A stretch of DNA of 50,477 nt from Xenococcus sp. MO_188.B8 (GCA_030065615.1 JASJDR010000033.1:1-50477), one strand, 5' to 3'. Shown: positions 9,574 through 18,725, counted from the first letter of the stretch. The notes: a model not told the origin generated them from the letters alone. Numbers and translations are program-made.

Positions 9574-10341
9574 ATGAAGCTACAGCAACAAATAGTCAAT
9601 TTTTTAGCCCAGTCCGTAAGCAAATCTCACCTTATGTTGATGGGTGTTTCCCTAGGAACTCTAGGTTTTTTTCATAGTATGACCCTACCTGCGATCGCTG
9701 AAAACTATTTTGGCAATAATAATATTCAGTTTGAACAAGATACTCTGGTGGAATTTGAGTTTATCGAATCTCATGGTGCTTATCAATCAACCTTTGGCGT
9801 CATCGATCTCGATTCTTGTCAAATGCAACCAGGAGGGGAAATCATCTTTGACTCCTGTGACAAGACCGCTTTACTAGTAGAAGCTAAAGCGTCTGATGAG
9901 CGGGACACAGTATTTCGTCGCTCTACTTATGAAGATTCTTTAATTAATCAGTCTTTAGAGCCAGACTTTGTGGGAACACCAGGAAATGCAGTTCCTCGAC
10001 CGATGAGTGAGTTTAGGTTTGAAGCCGGCAAAAGATATGTTTTTTATCTAGAGTCTTTCTATAATGGCAAACTTGCAGGTGTTGTCTATTCAGCAGATGT
10101 CTTAAATAGTCAAGGCAATATCCAAGCTCTCTTTAATGAAGGTTCAATGGCAACAGCTCAAATGGTTTCTCGCCAAAATGTTTCTGATCCCAATGTTAAC
10201 CAATATCAAGCTCTGATTAATGGGGGTGTCGTAATTCGTTTTGACGATACTGGCTCTCAATTAGTGAAGAAAGATTATCAGGATACTGACTTTGATGATT
10301 TTGTAGTCGGCATTGGGGGTTATCAAGTAGATTGTAATTAG
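9574..10341 (+). CDS. Exported protein with DUF4114-like C-terminus
   Basis: ATG at 9574 with AGGAG at 9561 is chosen over an in-frame TTG at 9553. The product has about 255 residues, with a signal peptide ending near LPAIAEN. The C-terminal segment (FDDTGSQLVKKDYQDTDFDD, then FVVGIGG) resembles the acidic end of DUF4114, a domain of secreted calcium-binding-like proteins; this match rests on pattern only. It is the third gene of the exported operon. Its last 125 bp overlap the 3' end of the convergent gene at 10217-11143. Confidence 0.65.
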   Translation: MKLQQQIVNFLAQSVSKSHLMLMGVSLGTLGFFHSMTLPAIAENYFGNNNIQFEQDTLVEFEFIESHGAYQSTFGVIDLDSCQMQPGGEIIFDSCDKTALLVEAKASDERDTVFRRSTYEDSLINQSLEPDFVGTPGNAVPRPMSEFRFEAGKRYVFYLESFYNGKLAGVVYSADVLNSQGNIQALFNEGSMATAQMVSRQNVSDPNVNQYQALINGGVVIRFDDTGSQLVKKDYQDTDFDDFVVGIGGYQVDCN

Positions 10342-11143
10342 TATTACTAGCAACTTGAAACTCAGAACTCACAATACCACCATCTATTTGCATTTGACTA
10401 AGCAAAGATGGTGGTAAACTTTGGGAATTAATATCAAATCCCACTAAAGAAACTTTACCTTTCCCAGAATTCGAATTTGTCAGTTTCCAGCGAAAAGTAG
10501 TTAATACTTCCCATTGAGCTTTTTTCTCAGTTTTGTTATACCTTTTGACACCTACTAAATGGGTAATAAAATCAATTGACTCTTCATCTTTTAGTCTGTA
10601 ATCTGAAGGCATATCTTCAAAGATCAACTCAAATTGATTAAGAACTTTATGATGTTGATAATTATGCCGAGAACGACAATTTTCACAGGATTCGATGTCC
10701 CAATAGAAAGGAAATTCATCGGCTCCGTCATATTGATAACCTCCTGATGGTGGATCATTATAAGGAGTTGACAATTGATTGCCATTGTTATCAGCTATGC
10801 CATAGGGATCTTGTTCGACATAACTCACCCAGTTAAAGTTTTTGTAACCTAAAGTTGCGGCTAAAGATTTTAAGGGAATTTTTTTGCCTTGATGATCTTG
10901 AGGTGCAAATCTAGCTAATATTCTTGAATTTTCTAAATCAACAGAAATATGCTTGGCAAAAGCAAAATTATTAACTGATAAAGTATTTTTACTGAATTTT
11001 TCGGCGGAAAATTCCTGAACGGCAGGACATTGAGATTTACTAAGTATATTTTCAATATTAGAACTATTTGCATTTGCCTTGACTGTCATCGTCAATAAAT
11101 TAGCAACAGTAAGCACAGCAGCGATAGGAGTTGAAAATCTCAT
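10217..11143 (-). CDS. Exported hypothetical protein, convergent overlap
   Basis: Protein of 308 residues with a signal peptide (MRFSTPIAAVLTVANLLTMT, cleavage near KANA). It includes a CENCRSRH segment near residue 152 that could bind a metal or form a disulfide. The final 41 residues or so are read from the strand opposite the DUF4114-like coding region and look low in complexity. The natural stop may have been lost, leaving a read-through tail. No family is recognised. It shares the exported character of its neighbours. Confidence 0.6.
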   Translation of the reverse strand: MRFSTPIAAVLTVANLLTMTVKANANSSNIENILSKSQCPAVQEFSAEKFSKNTLSVNNFAFAKHISVDLENSRILARFAPQDHQGKKIPLKSLAATLGYKNFNWVSYVEQDPYGIADNNGNQLSTPYNDPPSGGYQYDGADEFPFYWDIESCENCRSRHNYQHHKVLNQFELIFEDMPSDYRLKDEESIDFITHLVGVKRYNKTEKKAQWEVLTTFRWKLTNSNSGKGKVSLVGFDINSQSLPPSLLSQMQIDGGIVSSEFQVASNTNYNLLDNPQCRLQNHQSQYPDNLSSLIESQYRQNELRHPH

Positions 11144-11428
11144 GATAATTGTTATACGTAATTTCTATATAAGAACTATCTTATTGCATAAATTTACCTA
11201 AGTAATATTACGTGTATATAAAAAAGAAAAACTTTACTAATTCTTTAAGAAATTTTTTCTAAAATGTAAACTTATTTATGGTTTGTTTACTAAATAAAAA
11301 AAGGCTTTAAAGAATATATATAAATGCCGTAGTTTGCATGAAAAATTTGGGAATTGGGAATAATCTTGGTTGAGATTCTGATGTTGAATCTCTCTAGGTT
11401 TTAGTTTTACTAATAGGTAGGAGTAATA

Positions 11429-12745
11429 ATGCTAAATTTGCTGGGTATATGGCATCAAAACTCAAAAGCAAATTTCCTGAGTAGATTCATCAAAAAGACA
11501 AACAGAGTTGAGCCCAACAAGCAACAATTTTGTTTAACGATAATTACACAATTTTATCCACCAGATTATGCGGCAACTGGACAATTAATTCAGGAACTGG
11601 CAACTCAATTGGGAACGGAGAATATTCGAGTTAACGTATTTACTGGACAACCTGGATATGCCTTCAATAACAGGACAGCACCCAGAATAGAAGAAAAAAA
11701 TCAAGTAAAGGTCAAAAGAACTCGTGCGACACAGTTGTTATCCAAAAAGATTATGGGCAAAGCCTTGAATGGAGTTATTTTTAGTATCAGGGCTGGTTTA
11801 CATATCATCAGACATAGAAAGAGGCATGATGTTTTACTGTTGACGACGGCACCGCCATTTCTATTTACTGTAAGTTATTTGGCTAATCTGTTATTTAATA
11901 TTTCTTATGTTTGTTTGGTCTATGATCTTTATCCAGACGTAGTTGTAGAATTTGGCTTGATTTCTGCAAAACATCCGATCGCGAAATTATGGAATTGGCT
12001 TAATGATCGCATTTGGTCGAGAGCTCAAGGCATTATTGTGCTCAGCGATACGATGAAAGAACGCATTGCCAAGAAGCATCCGCAAGCTAATTCAAAAATA
12101 TCTGTGATTCACAATTGGGCCAATGCCGACTGGATTAAACCGATCGCTAAAGAACAAAACTGGTTTGCTCGTCAGCATGGTACAAACCACAAATTTACCG
12201 TTCTCTATTCGGGCAATTTAGGGCGTTGTCATGATTTAGACACTATGTTGGGAGCAATTCAATTACTCAGAGATGAAGATGTGCGATTTGTGTTTATTGG
12301 TGCGGGGGCCAAACATGAATTATGTCGTCAAACTGTTAAGGAATTGGGTTTGCCCAATTGTACTTTTTTACCCTATCAAGATCGTGCCCATCTTCCCTAC
12401 TCCCTAACCGCTTGTGATTTAGCTTTGGTAAGTATTGCTCCAGGAATGGAAGGGGTAGTTGTGCCCAGTAAGCTTTATGGCGTTATGGCAGCAGGAAGAG
12501 CGATCGCTGCTATTTGTGAATCTCATTCCTATCTACGTGAGCTGATCGATGGCGCTAATTGTGGTGCTTGCTTTAACAATAATGATAGTGAAGGTTTAGC
12601 CAAATTTATTCGCTTTTTAGCTCAAGATCCGCAAATTGCCCGAGAAATGGGTCAAGCTGGACGCCAATATTTGGAAGCTAACTTTACTCCTAAAATTATT
12701 GCTCAACAATATCAAGAAGTTTTAACAAAAAGCTCTCAATCTTAA
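11429..12745 (+). CDS. Glycosyltransferase family 4 (WcaI/WbuB-like)
   Basis: Protein of 438 residues with a GT-B fold. The N-terminal donor/acceptor half begins after about 35 residues with TQFYPPDYAATGQLIQELA, the usual GT4 start. The C-terminal half has VIHNWAN, LYSGNLGRCHDLDTML and the nucleotide-sugar-binding segment MEGVVVPSKLYGVMAAGRAI. Proteins of this type transfer sugars during capsule or exopolysaccharide synthesis on the cytoplasmic side. No other polysaccharide genes are adjacent, but HpsJ and cyanoexosortase lie upstream. ATG is preceded by a GGTAGGAG ribosome site. Confidence 0.85.
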   Translation: MLNLLGIWHQNSKANFLSRFIKKTNRVEPNKQQFCLTIITQFYPPDYAATGQLIQELATQLGTENIRVNVFTGQPGYAFNNRTAPRIEEKNQVKVKRTRATQLLSKKIMGKALNGVIFSIRAGLHIIRHRKRHDVLLLTTAPPFLFTVSYLANLLFNISYVCLVYDLYPDVVVEFGLISAKHPIAKLWNWLNDRIWSRAQGIIVLSDTMKERIAKKHPQANSKISVIHNWANADWIKPIAKEQNWFARQHGTNHKFTVLYSGNLGRCHDLDTMLGAIQLLRDEDVRFVFIGAGAKHELCRQTVKELGLPNCTFLPYQDRAHLPYSLTACDLALVSIAPGMEGVVVPSKLYGVMAAGRAIAAICESHSYLRELIDGANCGACFNNNDSEGLAKFIRFLAQDPQIAREMGQAGRQYLEANFTPKIIAQQYQEVLTKSSQS

Positions 12746-12769
12746 CTAGGAATGGTTTTGAGATGGGAA

Positions 12770-13039
12770 CTATTCCCTAATGGGAGGCTCTATGTTTCTG
12801 GAAATGGTTAATTTTGAAGCAGGGCGATCGCTGCTCCAAGCCCACCAAGCAGTACTACATTGGCAGAGATAAAATTCTTGCCATTTACGACGTTGATCGT
12901 TGCCGACAACTGGGGCGCGGCGATTGAGCCAAACCTTAGTTGCACTATCTGTATTTTCCTTACAGGTAGGACAACAAAATTTGATGGCATGGACTGCTTT
13001 TTCTGTCCAGGCTGGGGGATTGGGAGTAAAGGCATCCAT
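12770..13039 (-). CDS. Small conserved cyanobacterial Cys-rich protein
   Basis: Protein of 89 residues from ATG 13039 (a TTG five codons upstream is also in frame). It begins MDAFTPNPPAWTEKAVHAIK, then FCCPTCKENT, VWLNRRAPV, RRKWQEFYLCQCSTAWWAWSSDRP. The two Cys pairs (CPTC and CQC) suggest a small zinc ribbon. I recognise the sequence as a protein conserved in cyanobacteria without a known role. It is convergent with the glycosyltransferase. Confidence 0.75.
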   Translation of the reverse strand: MDAFTPNPPAWTEKAVHAIKFCCPTCKENTDSATKVWLNRRAPVVGNDQRRKWQEFYLCQCSTAWWAWSSDRPASKLTISRNIEPPIRE

Positions 13040-13079
13040 AGCTTTTTCAATCAAGAATTTTTAGAGCTTATAAGTTAAT

Positions 13080-13205
13080 GTGGGACGGAAATTTACGCCT
13101 CCAGAGATACCTGAAAGGGCATGTATCAGTCGAGTAACTGACTGAGCTTGGGAAACACATTCCCTTGTGGGTGTCGTGCTTCACAGTCTAAAATCTAGGT
13201 ACAAA
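13080..13205 (+). ncRNA. Candidate structured RNA or 5' leader upstream of ndhS
   Basis: This non-coding stretch has several short stems in series: GATAC/GTATC (13106-13128), CAGT/ACTG (13127-13140), GGGAA-ACACA-TTCCC (13150-13164) and TGTG/CACA after it. It is more GC-rich than the surrounding spacer and ends about 30 bp before ndhS. I could not match it to a known cyanobacterial RNA. It may be a leader of ndhS or a separate small RNA. Confidence 0.3.
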
Positions 13206-13231
13206 TAACATAACATAGCTATATTCAAAAG

Positions 13232-13423
13232 ATGATCTTACCTGGTGCAACAGTAAAAGTTACTAACCCCGACGATATCTATTACAATTTCCAAGGACTT
13301 GTACAGCGTATTGATGATGATCGAGTTGCCGTCTTATTTGAAGGTGGCAACTGGGATAAACTCGTCACTTTTAGTCTTTCTGAGCTCGAATCAGTACAAC
13401 TTAAAGTAGGCAAGAAAAAGTAA
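13232..13423 (+). CDS. ndhS: NAD(P)H dehydrogenase subunit NdhS
   Basis: Protein of 63 residues starting [20 protein letters not shown] and including [14 protein letters not shown], the characteristic sequence of the cyanobacterial NdhS (Ssl0352-type) subunit. It has an SH3-like fold and forms part of the ferredoxin-docking site of NDH-1, the complex for cyclic electron flow and respiration in thylakoids. Length is normal for the family. It is a single gene preceded by a leader with stem-loops. Confidence 0.9.
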   Translation: MILPGATVKVTNPDDIYYNFQGLVQRIDDDRVAVLFEGGNWDKLVTFSLSELESVQLKVGKKK

Positions 13424-13540
13424 GAATTAAGAGATGAGAGAGATTAGTCGGGTAAGGGAGCAGTTTTTATGCTCTACCCGCTAACTTCCTTGTTTCCTTA
13501 ACTTACTGATAAATGTTAAATGCTCAATGATAAATGAAAT

Positions 13541-14209
13541 ATGCGTTTACCTCTGCCTCAGTTTGCGATAGAAGATCGCCAACCTACTCATATTGGGGAA
13601 GTCATTGAAACTTCCACAACCCAATATACTGCTCAATGTTTAGAACCAGAAGATTTGAAATTCCCCCAAATGCCTCCTTTTGGTAGTTGGGTAAAATCTT
13701 TTGATGAGGAGTCTGGCAATAAAATTTTGTCGGTTGTGACTTATGTTACTACTACCCCGATTGATTCTGTACATCGAGCAAGAGCTTTAGGATTATCTTT
13801 GACAGAGTTGCGAGAACAACAGCCACAGATTTTCGCGATGTTAAAAACCGAATTTAAAGCAGCGATCATCGGTTATGAAACTCCTAATAATTCTCGTAAC
13901 AGTAATGGTCATAATTTAGGGACTGTTTATCAATATTTGCCTCCTCGTCCACCGCAAATCCATCAGGGTGTTTATCGATGTGAGCCAGAGGAAGTAATTC
14001 ACTTTACCGAGAAACTAGATTTTTTAAGAACTCTTTTGCAAGCCAAAGATATTCCTGTGGAGTCTCTAGTTGCAGCTGCAATTCGTGAAGTTTATCGCCT
14101 CAGGAAAGCTAATCGTCAATGGTTGGTTCAAGTTGGGAGAACTCTTAGTACTTTACTCAAAGATGATTATGATCGCTTACGTTACATCTTAAGTCAAATA
14201 CATATTTAG
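13541..14209 (+). CDS. HAS-barrel domain protein, conserved in cyanobacteria
   Basis: Protein of 222 residues. The N-terminal 110 residues (PTHIGEVIETSTTQYTAQCL, FGSWVKS) form a small beta domain of the HerA/ATP-synthase barrel type. A Pro-rich linker (LPPRPPQIHQ) and a helical C-terminus (FLRTLLQAKDIPVESLVAAA) follow. Cyanobacteria carry this protein widely; its function is unknown to me. It is 117 bp downstream of ndhS on the same strand. Confidence 0.75.
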   Translation: MRLPLPQFAIEDRQPTHIGEVIETSTTQYTAQCLEPEDLKFPQMPPFGSWVKSFDEESGNKILSVVTYVTTTPIDSVHRARALGLSLTELREQQPQIFAMLKTEFKAAIIGYETPNNSRNSNGHNLGTVYQYLPPRPPQIHQGVYRCEPEEVIHFTEKLDFLRTLLQAKDIPVESLVAAAIREVYRLRKANRQWLVQVGRTLSTLLKDDYDRLRYILSQIHI

Positions 14210-14347
14210 GAATTGAGAATTAGGGAAATAAATAATACTTCTAACTTGTCGATTCAAAAGAGAGGAATTCTCATTAATCAATAATTAATGAGAATTGACA
14301 AATGAGTAAAATTAATAAATGTTTCTTGTTTTTTAAAACCTTGTTAT

Positions 14348-14914
14348 TCAGTAGTTAGGATAATCTGAATCATTAGAGTCAGACGATTTTGGTTTTGATT
14401 CTAATTCTACCTTTTTCGATGCAATCTTGTCTAAATGATATAGTTGGTTTTTCAGTAAACTTCTCTTATCTGATAAGTTATAGTATTTGTCATATAATCC
14501 CCCTTTCACATGAAGTCTTTTCCAGCTAGTATCTTTTCTTTCCTCTTTACAAGAGTAACCTCCCCCATATTCAACACATAGATCGTATTCATTCTCTATT
14601 TGTTGTTTTGTTTCGTTTAACTCCTGTAAAGTAGTTGATAACTGTCGATCGAGAATAGCGATTTCCTTTTTCAGAGTTAAGATTCTTTCCTCTTGTTTAC
14701 TCAATTTTTTTGGTTCAGGAGTTTTTTGAACTACTTTTGGTTTAGGTATATCAACTGTTGGTACTTCCACATTAAACCTCACTCGTTCAGAGATGGTAGA
14801 AGTAGTTTTATATTTAGGAACAAAAAAGATAACGCATCCAAAAAGAAGACCTATTACAAATAGACCACTTTTAACAAATTTCCAATCAGTTTTAGATTGT
14901 TGTTCATTTTTCAT
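14348..14914 (-). CDS. Hypothetical membrane-anchored coiled-coil protein
   Basis: Protein of 188 residues with one membrane segment at about 15-30 (SGLFVIGLLFGCVIFFV). A Pro/Lys linker (PTVDIPKPKVVQKTPEPK) and a coiled-coil at about 75-110 follow, and the tail is rich in Lys and Ser. Two Cys in the middle (LCVEYGGGYSCKEE) may form a disulfide if the C-terminal part is extracytoplasmic. Not recognised. Confidence 0.6.
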   Translation of the reverse strand: MKNEQQSKTDWKFVKSGLFVIGLLFGCVIFFVPKYKTTSTISERVRFNVEVPTVDIPKPKVVQKTPEPKKLSKQEERILTLKKEIAILDRQLSTTLQELNETKQQIENEYDLCVEYGGGYSCKEERKDTSWKRLHVKGGLYDKYYNLSDKRSLLKNQLYHLDKIASKKVELESKPKSSDSNDSDYPNY

Positions 14915-15076
14915 TTATGTGTTTCATTGAGTAATATAAGCAATATATATAAACAATCTATCCAAGTAATTTACCTAATGGTGTGGTCTAAATCACTTAA
15001 TCTCTTAACCTTCTCTCCTGGTTAACTGACAAAACTTGTATAATCTTTATGTAATCTACCTTTCCCTAACTTGAAG

Positions 15077-15148
15077 TTCACGAAGTCAGAGGAAGCCGAG
15101 GGGCTGATTCCGTCGTCGCACGGCTTTGACGGCGGGGTCTCTCTGACC
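15077..15148 (+). repeat. Dispersed intergenic repeat, short copy
   Basis: The first 48 bases or so are nearly identical to the reverse complement of 25648-25698, including GGGGCTGATTCCGTCGTCGC. The last 20 or so (GACGGCGGGGT through TCTGACC) match the other end of that element. This copy lacks about 45 bp of the middle. It encodes no protein and has the look of a non-autonomous palindromic element. Confidence 0.75.
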
Positions 15149-15176
15149 CTTGCCAGAACGTAGTGCTGGCAAGGGT
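15146..15176. repeat. Perfect 11-bp stem hairpin
   Basis: ACCCTTGCCAG (15146-15156) and CTGGCAAGGGT (15166-15176) are exact reverse complements around a 9-base loop. It directly abuts the dispersed repeat. Without a T-run it is not a clear terminator. Confidence 0.7.
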
Positions 15177-15410
15177 TAAAGTCATCTTTGTAGTTAGTTA
15201 ATCATTGTCTGCGATCGCTAAAAAAATAGAAAATATTACAAGCTATATAGAGTAAGGGTTTTAGCTACTTTTATCAGTTAACCAGGTCAGGTAGTCAAGA
15301 CGCGACTCACTCGTCAAGATTTTAAAAAGCTAAAAGCTAACAGTTAAAAGCTGAAAACTAAGAACTAATATAAACACAACTAATCCACATAAAGCGTAAA
15401 TAATAAAAAG

Positions 15411-16202
15411 ATGTTGATTCTGATTTCTCCCGCCAAAACTCTAGACTTTGAAACACCATCAAATATTTCTCTGTTTACTCAACCAGACTTTCTGGAGGAA
15501 ACTAGTCAACTAGTAAATCAACTTCGGCAATTGTCAGCAACAGAAATATCTGCGTTACTAAAAATTAGCCCCAAGTTAGGAGAATTAAATAGCCAGCGAT
15601 ATCAAACTTGGCAACAACCTTTCGCGCCCAGTAATGCTAAACAAGCTTTATTTGCCTTTAAGGGAGATGTTTATCAAGGACTTGATGTAGAAAGTTTTAG
15701 TCAAGAAGATATTAATTTTTCCCAAGAACATTTAATAATTTTATCGGGACTATATGGAATTTTAAGACCATTAGATCTAATTCAACCTTATCGATTAGAA
15801 ATGGGAACTAAATTCAATCAGGTTAAAAATCCCAATTTCCCAGCTAATCTTTATGAATTTTGGGGTGATCAACTTACTCAAGTAATTAATAGTCAATTAG
15901 ACAAACAAAATAACAAAGTTATTATTAATCTTGCTTCTAACGAATATTTTAAAGTAGTAAATAAAAAAATATTGCAAGGTAAAATTATTACACCAATATT
16001 TAAAGATTGGAAAAATGGCAAATATAAAATAATTAGTTTTTATGCCAAGAAAGCCCGCGGTTTAATGGCTGCTTATATTATTAAGAATCAACTAGAAAAT
16101 TTTGAAGAGATTAAGAATTTTGCTCAAGCTGGATATGCTTATAATTTAGAGCTATCTACAGACAATCAATTAATATTTACTCGTTCTGAAGACAATCTAT
16201 AA
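15411..16202 (+). CDS. yaaA: Peroxide stress protein YaaA
   Basis: Protein of 263 residues, full length for the YaaA (UPF0246) family. It starts MLILISPAKTLDFETP and contains the family landmarks FKGDVYQGLD, LSGLYGILRPLD, YRLEMGTK, NLASNEYFKVV and ARGLMAAYI. In Escherichia coli YaaA limits free iron and oxidative damage under hydrogen peroxide. It is cytoplasmic and monocistronic here. Confidence 0.93.
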   Translation: MLILISPAKTLDFETPSNISLFTQPDFLEETSQLVNQLRQLSATEISALLKISPKLGELNSQRYQTWQQPFAPSNAKQALFAFKGDVYQGLDVESFSQEDINFSQEHLIILSGLYGILRPLDLIQPYRLEMGTKFNQVKNPNFPANLYEFWGDQLTQVINSQLDKQNNKVIINLASNEYFKVVNKKILQGKIITPIFKDWKNGKYKIISFYAKKARGLMAAYIIKNQLENFEEIKNFAQAGYAYNLELSTDNQLIFTRSEDNL

Positions 16203-16381
16203 TCCACATTGCGCAGTAAAAAACTATTATAAAGAACTTCGCAAATTATTTTTACAATTGAGATTGAACTAAAAGAAATATCTAGTTCAAATGAACAATT
16301 ATCTTAAAATGATTAACCAAAATTCATCCATTTCTAAATCCTGGGAAAACCAGATGGGTGCTATTTAGTATTATATCCATA

Positions 16382-18100
16382 ATGAATCATTACTTGTTTA
16401 GCCCTACCATGAAGTTGGCGATACTCTTTGTGATTGCCTTGTGCTTATCGATTATCTATTCCGAAATAGTCTCACCCTCTTATTTCAATATGGCAACTGC
16501 ATCCTCTGTTCTCTTGAGCGATCCTTTCTTACAATTACCAACTTCTGATTCTGTCAGGGTAGTTTGGTTTACTGAATTCTTAGGTGAGCGCTCTTATGTG
16601 AGATATGGAAGTCAATTAGAAAAGGAAACAGAAGCCACTACTACTAAACTTAGTCGCCTCAGAGAAGATCAAGATTCCCTTGTTAACCAAGAATATACTC
16701 AACCTACGGTAAGAGATATTTGGCGACATGAAGCGATTGTAACTGGCTTAACTCCTAACCAGAGAGTTCCCTATCAAGCAGTGAGCCTCAAAGGTCAAGA
16801 AGTAATTAGTAGTAAAGAATTTTCTTTAGCTAGTAACCCCAAACCAGACACGCCCCTCAAGATTTTGCTCACTTCCGATCATCAGTTAATGCCAATGACT
16901 ACTGCTAATTTACAGAAAGTAGTAGAAACAGTAGGAAGAGTAGATGCGGTGTTTTTTGCTGGGGATTTGGTAAATGTTCCAGATCGGGCTTCCGAATGGT
17001 TTGATGATAGTAGAGGTGGCGCTTTTTTTCCTGGGTTACAAGGTCGAGCCAACTATAAGTTAGGTGATACCAGGTACAAAGGAGGAGAGATTATTCAGTA
17101 TGCACCTTTATTTACTGCTTTAGGTAATCATGAAGTAATGGGAAGGTTCGACCCTACTAAATCCCTCAAAGAGCAGTTTTATGATTCTATTCCTCGCTCT
17201 GTAGCAAAGAAACTCTATACCCAAGAAGATCTGAAAAATAATTCCTTTAACACTGATACCTATGAAGAGATATTTACTTTACCTAAAAGTCAGTCAGGAG
17301 GAGAAAAATATTATGCTGTTACCTTTGGTGATATTCGCTTAGTCGTTCTGTATGTTACGAGTATTTGGCGATCGCCGTCAACCAACTCTGAGGTTAAAGG
17401 AAGATATCAAGAAAGCATTCAAGATTTAAACTCTCCCGAAAATTGGGGTTATGGACAGCATATTTTTGAGTCAATAAGCCGAGATAGTCAGCAATACAAT
17501 TGGTTAAAAGCAGAGTTAGCTAGTGATGCGTTTCAGGAAGCCAAATATAAAGTAGTAATGTTTCACCATCCTGCCCATACTTTGGGAGGTAATATTGTTC
17601 CTCCCTATACCGATCCTCAAGCTGTCATTCAAGCTCATCACGATGGTACGATTCAATCTGTTAAATATGAATATCCTATCGAGCAAGACTATATTATTCG
17701 CGATCTGATTCCTTTATTAGAAACTGCTGATGTACAGTTAGTTTATTACGGACATTCCCATCTCTGGAATCGTTTTGCCAGTTCATCGGGAATCGAATTT
17801 TTAGAATCCTCTAATGTGGGTAACAGTTACGGAGCACATTTAACAGATAATAAACGTCCAGTTCCCCTTAATAACCCTAATTATGCAGAACTGGGTAATC
17901 CTAACGGTTTAGAATCAATTATCCCCACTATTGCCCCGTTACAGGATGAAATTGGTAATTATTTACCCTATGTTGCCAGCAATAATATTACTGTTTTTAG
18001 CATTCTCGATACTGAGAAGGGAGTAGTTAGCAGTTATCGCTTTGATACCAGTCAATCAGCTTCGGAAGTAATTAAGTTTGATGAGTTTAGGATTGAGTAG
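16382..18100 (+). CDS. Metallophosphoesterase (calcineurin-like), exported
   Basis: Protein of about 572 residues from ATG 16382; ATG at 16409, just before the signal sequence MKLAILFVIALCLSIIY, is equally possible. A fibronectin-like N-terminal domain (VRVVWFTEF) precedes the catalytic domain. Its metal motifs are visible: SDHQL (first Asp), FFAGDLVN, ALGNHEV, FHHPAHT and YYGHSHLWNR. The first motif reads D-H-Q rather than D-x-H. The architecture resembles purple acid phosphatase or PhoD-type enzymes, probably periplasmic or extracellular. The substrate cannot be told. Confidence 0.85.
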   Translation: MNHYLFSPTMKLAILFVIALCLSIIYSEIVSPSYFNMATASSVLLSDPFLQLPTSDSVRVVWFTEFLGERSYVRYGSQLEKETEATTTKLSRLREDQDSLVNQEYTQPTVRDIWRHEAIVTGLTPNQRVPYQAVSLKGQEVISSKEFSLASNPKPDTPLKILLTSDHQLMPMTTANLQKVVETVGRVDAVFFAGDLVNVPDRASEWFDDSRGGAFFPGLQGRANYKLGDTRYKGGEIIQYAPLFTALGNHEVMGRFDPTKSLKEQFYDSIPRSVAKKLYTQEDLKNNSFNTDTYEEIFTLPKSQSGGEKYYAVTFGDIRLVVLYVTSIWRSPSTNSEVKGRYQESIQDLNSPENWGYGQHIFESISRDSQQYNWLKAELASDAFQEAKYKVVMFHHPAHTLGGNIVPPYTDPQAVIQAHHDGTIQSVKYEYPIEQDYIIRDLIPLLETADVQLVYYGHSHLWNRFASSSGIEFLESSNVGNSYGAHLTDNKRPVPLNNPNYAELGNPNGLESIIPTIAPLQDEIGNYLPYVASNNITVFSILDTEKGVVSSYRFDTSQSASEVIKFDEFRIE

Positions 18101-18432
18101 CAAAAATTATTAAAGAGGAATGGGGACTGATACAAATATCTCATCAATCAGCAATTCGCTACCAGGTTATGATATTTGTACTTCATGCCTTGTATTTCAT
18201 TGCGATTAGATTTCCATCTAATCAATCGTTCATTAATCTATTAGCTTCAGTTAATGAAGAGCATTGACAACCATCTGCATATTGCCTGGTGGCGCAAAAG
18301 TTAACCCATGATTAGGGCAAACGCATCTTATCCAGCTAAAACTTTGAGTAGGTAATCATTATCCCATCCAGCCCGTTTGCGTTTATTTTGAACCCCTAGA
18401 GCGTCGATTCAGTATTTATAAATTACTAGTTA

Positions 18433-18552
18433 GGTGAGAGGGGGGAGTGTGGGAAGAAGGTAGAGAGTGTGGGGAGAGGGGGTGGACAAGGAAGGGTGGG
18501 GGGGTGAGCGAAAAAATGCGTGGGGACTTGGGGACTTGGGGACTTGGGGACT
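18433..18552 (+). repeat. G-rich purine tract with GGGGACTT repeats
   Basis: The plus strand is almost pure purine for over 100 bases and ends in four copies of GGGGACTT (18522-18552). Four runs of four G at equal spacing could fold into a G-quadruplex on this strand. Confidence 0.75.
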
Positions 18553-18725
18553 AATTATCTCCCTATTTCCCTAAATTTGGTATTAGGGATTCGGGAGATA
18601 GGGGGTTGAAAGAAAAGAAAAAGGCAAAAAACGATACTTAATAGTGTTTTTGTTGGATGCGGGGTTTGGTAGAATGCATTTCTCAGCGTAGCGGAAATAC
18701 GTAGTTCATTCGAATTAATACTTTT

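Larger units (their letters stand above)
14915..15410. other. Intergenic region with repeat element
   Basis: Nearly 500 bp without a gene between divergent genes. It contains a dispersed repeat (15077-15148) fused to a hairpin (15146-15176), one HIP1 site and AT-rich sequence upstream of yaaA. Confidence 0.6.

Noticed and set aside
12808-13050. Alternative minus-strand frame over the small Cys-rich protein
   Set aside because: The other frame contains the conserved CPTC and WWAWSSDRP sequence; this one is a shadow.
13080-13205. 6S RNA, SRP RNA or a known riboswitch class
   Set aside because: I could not match the conserved cores of 6S, SRP, TPP, cobalamin or glutamine RNAs; kept only as a structured-RNA candidate.
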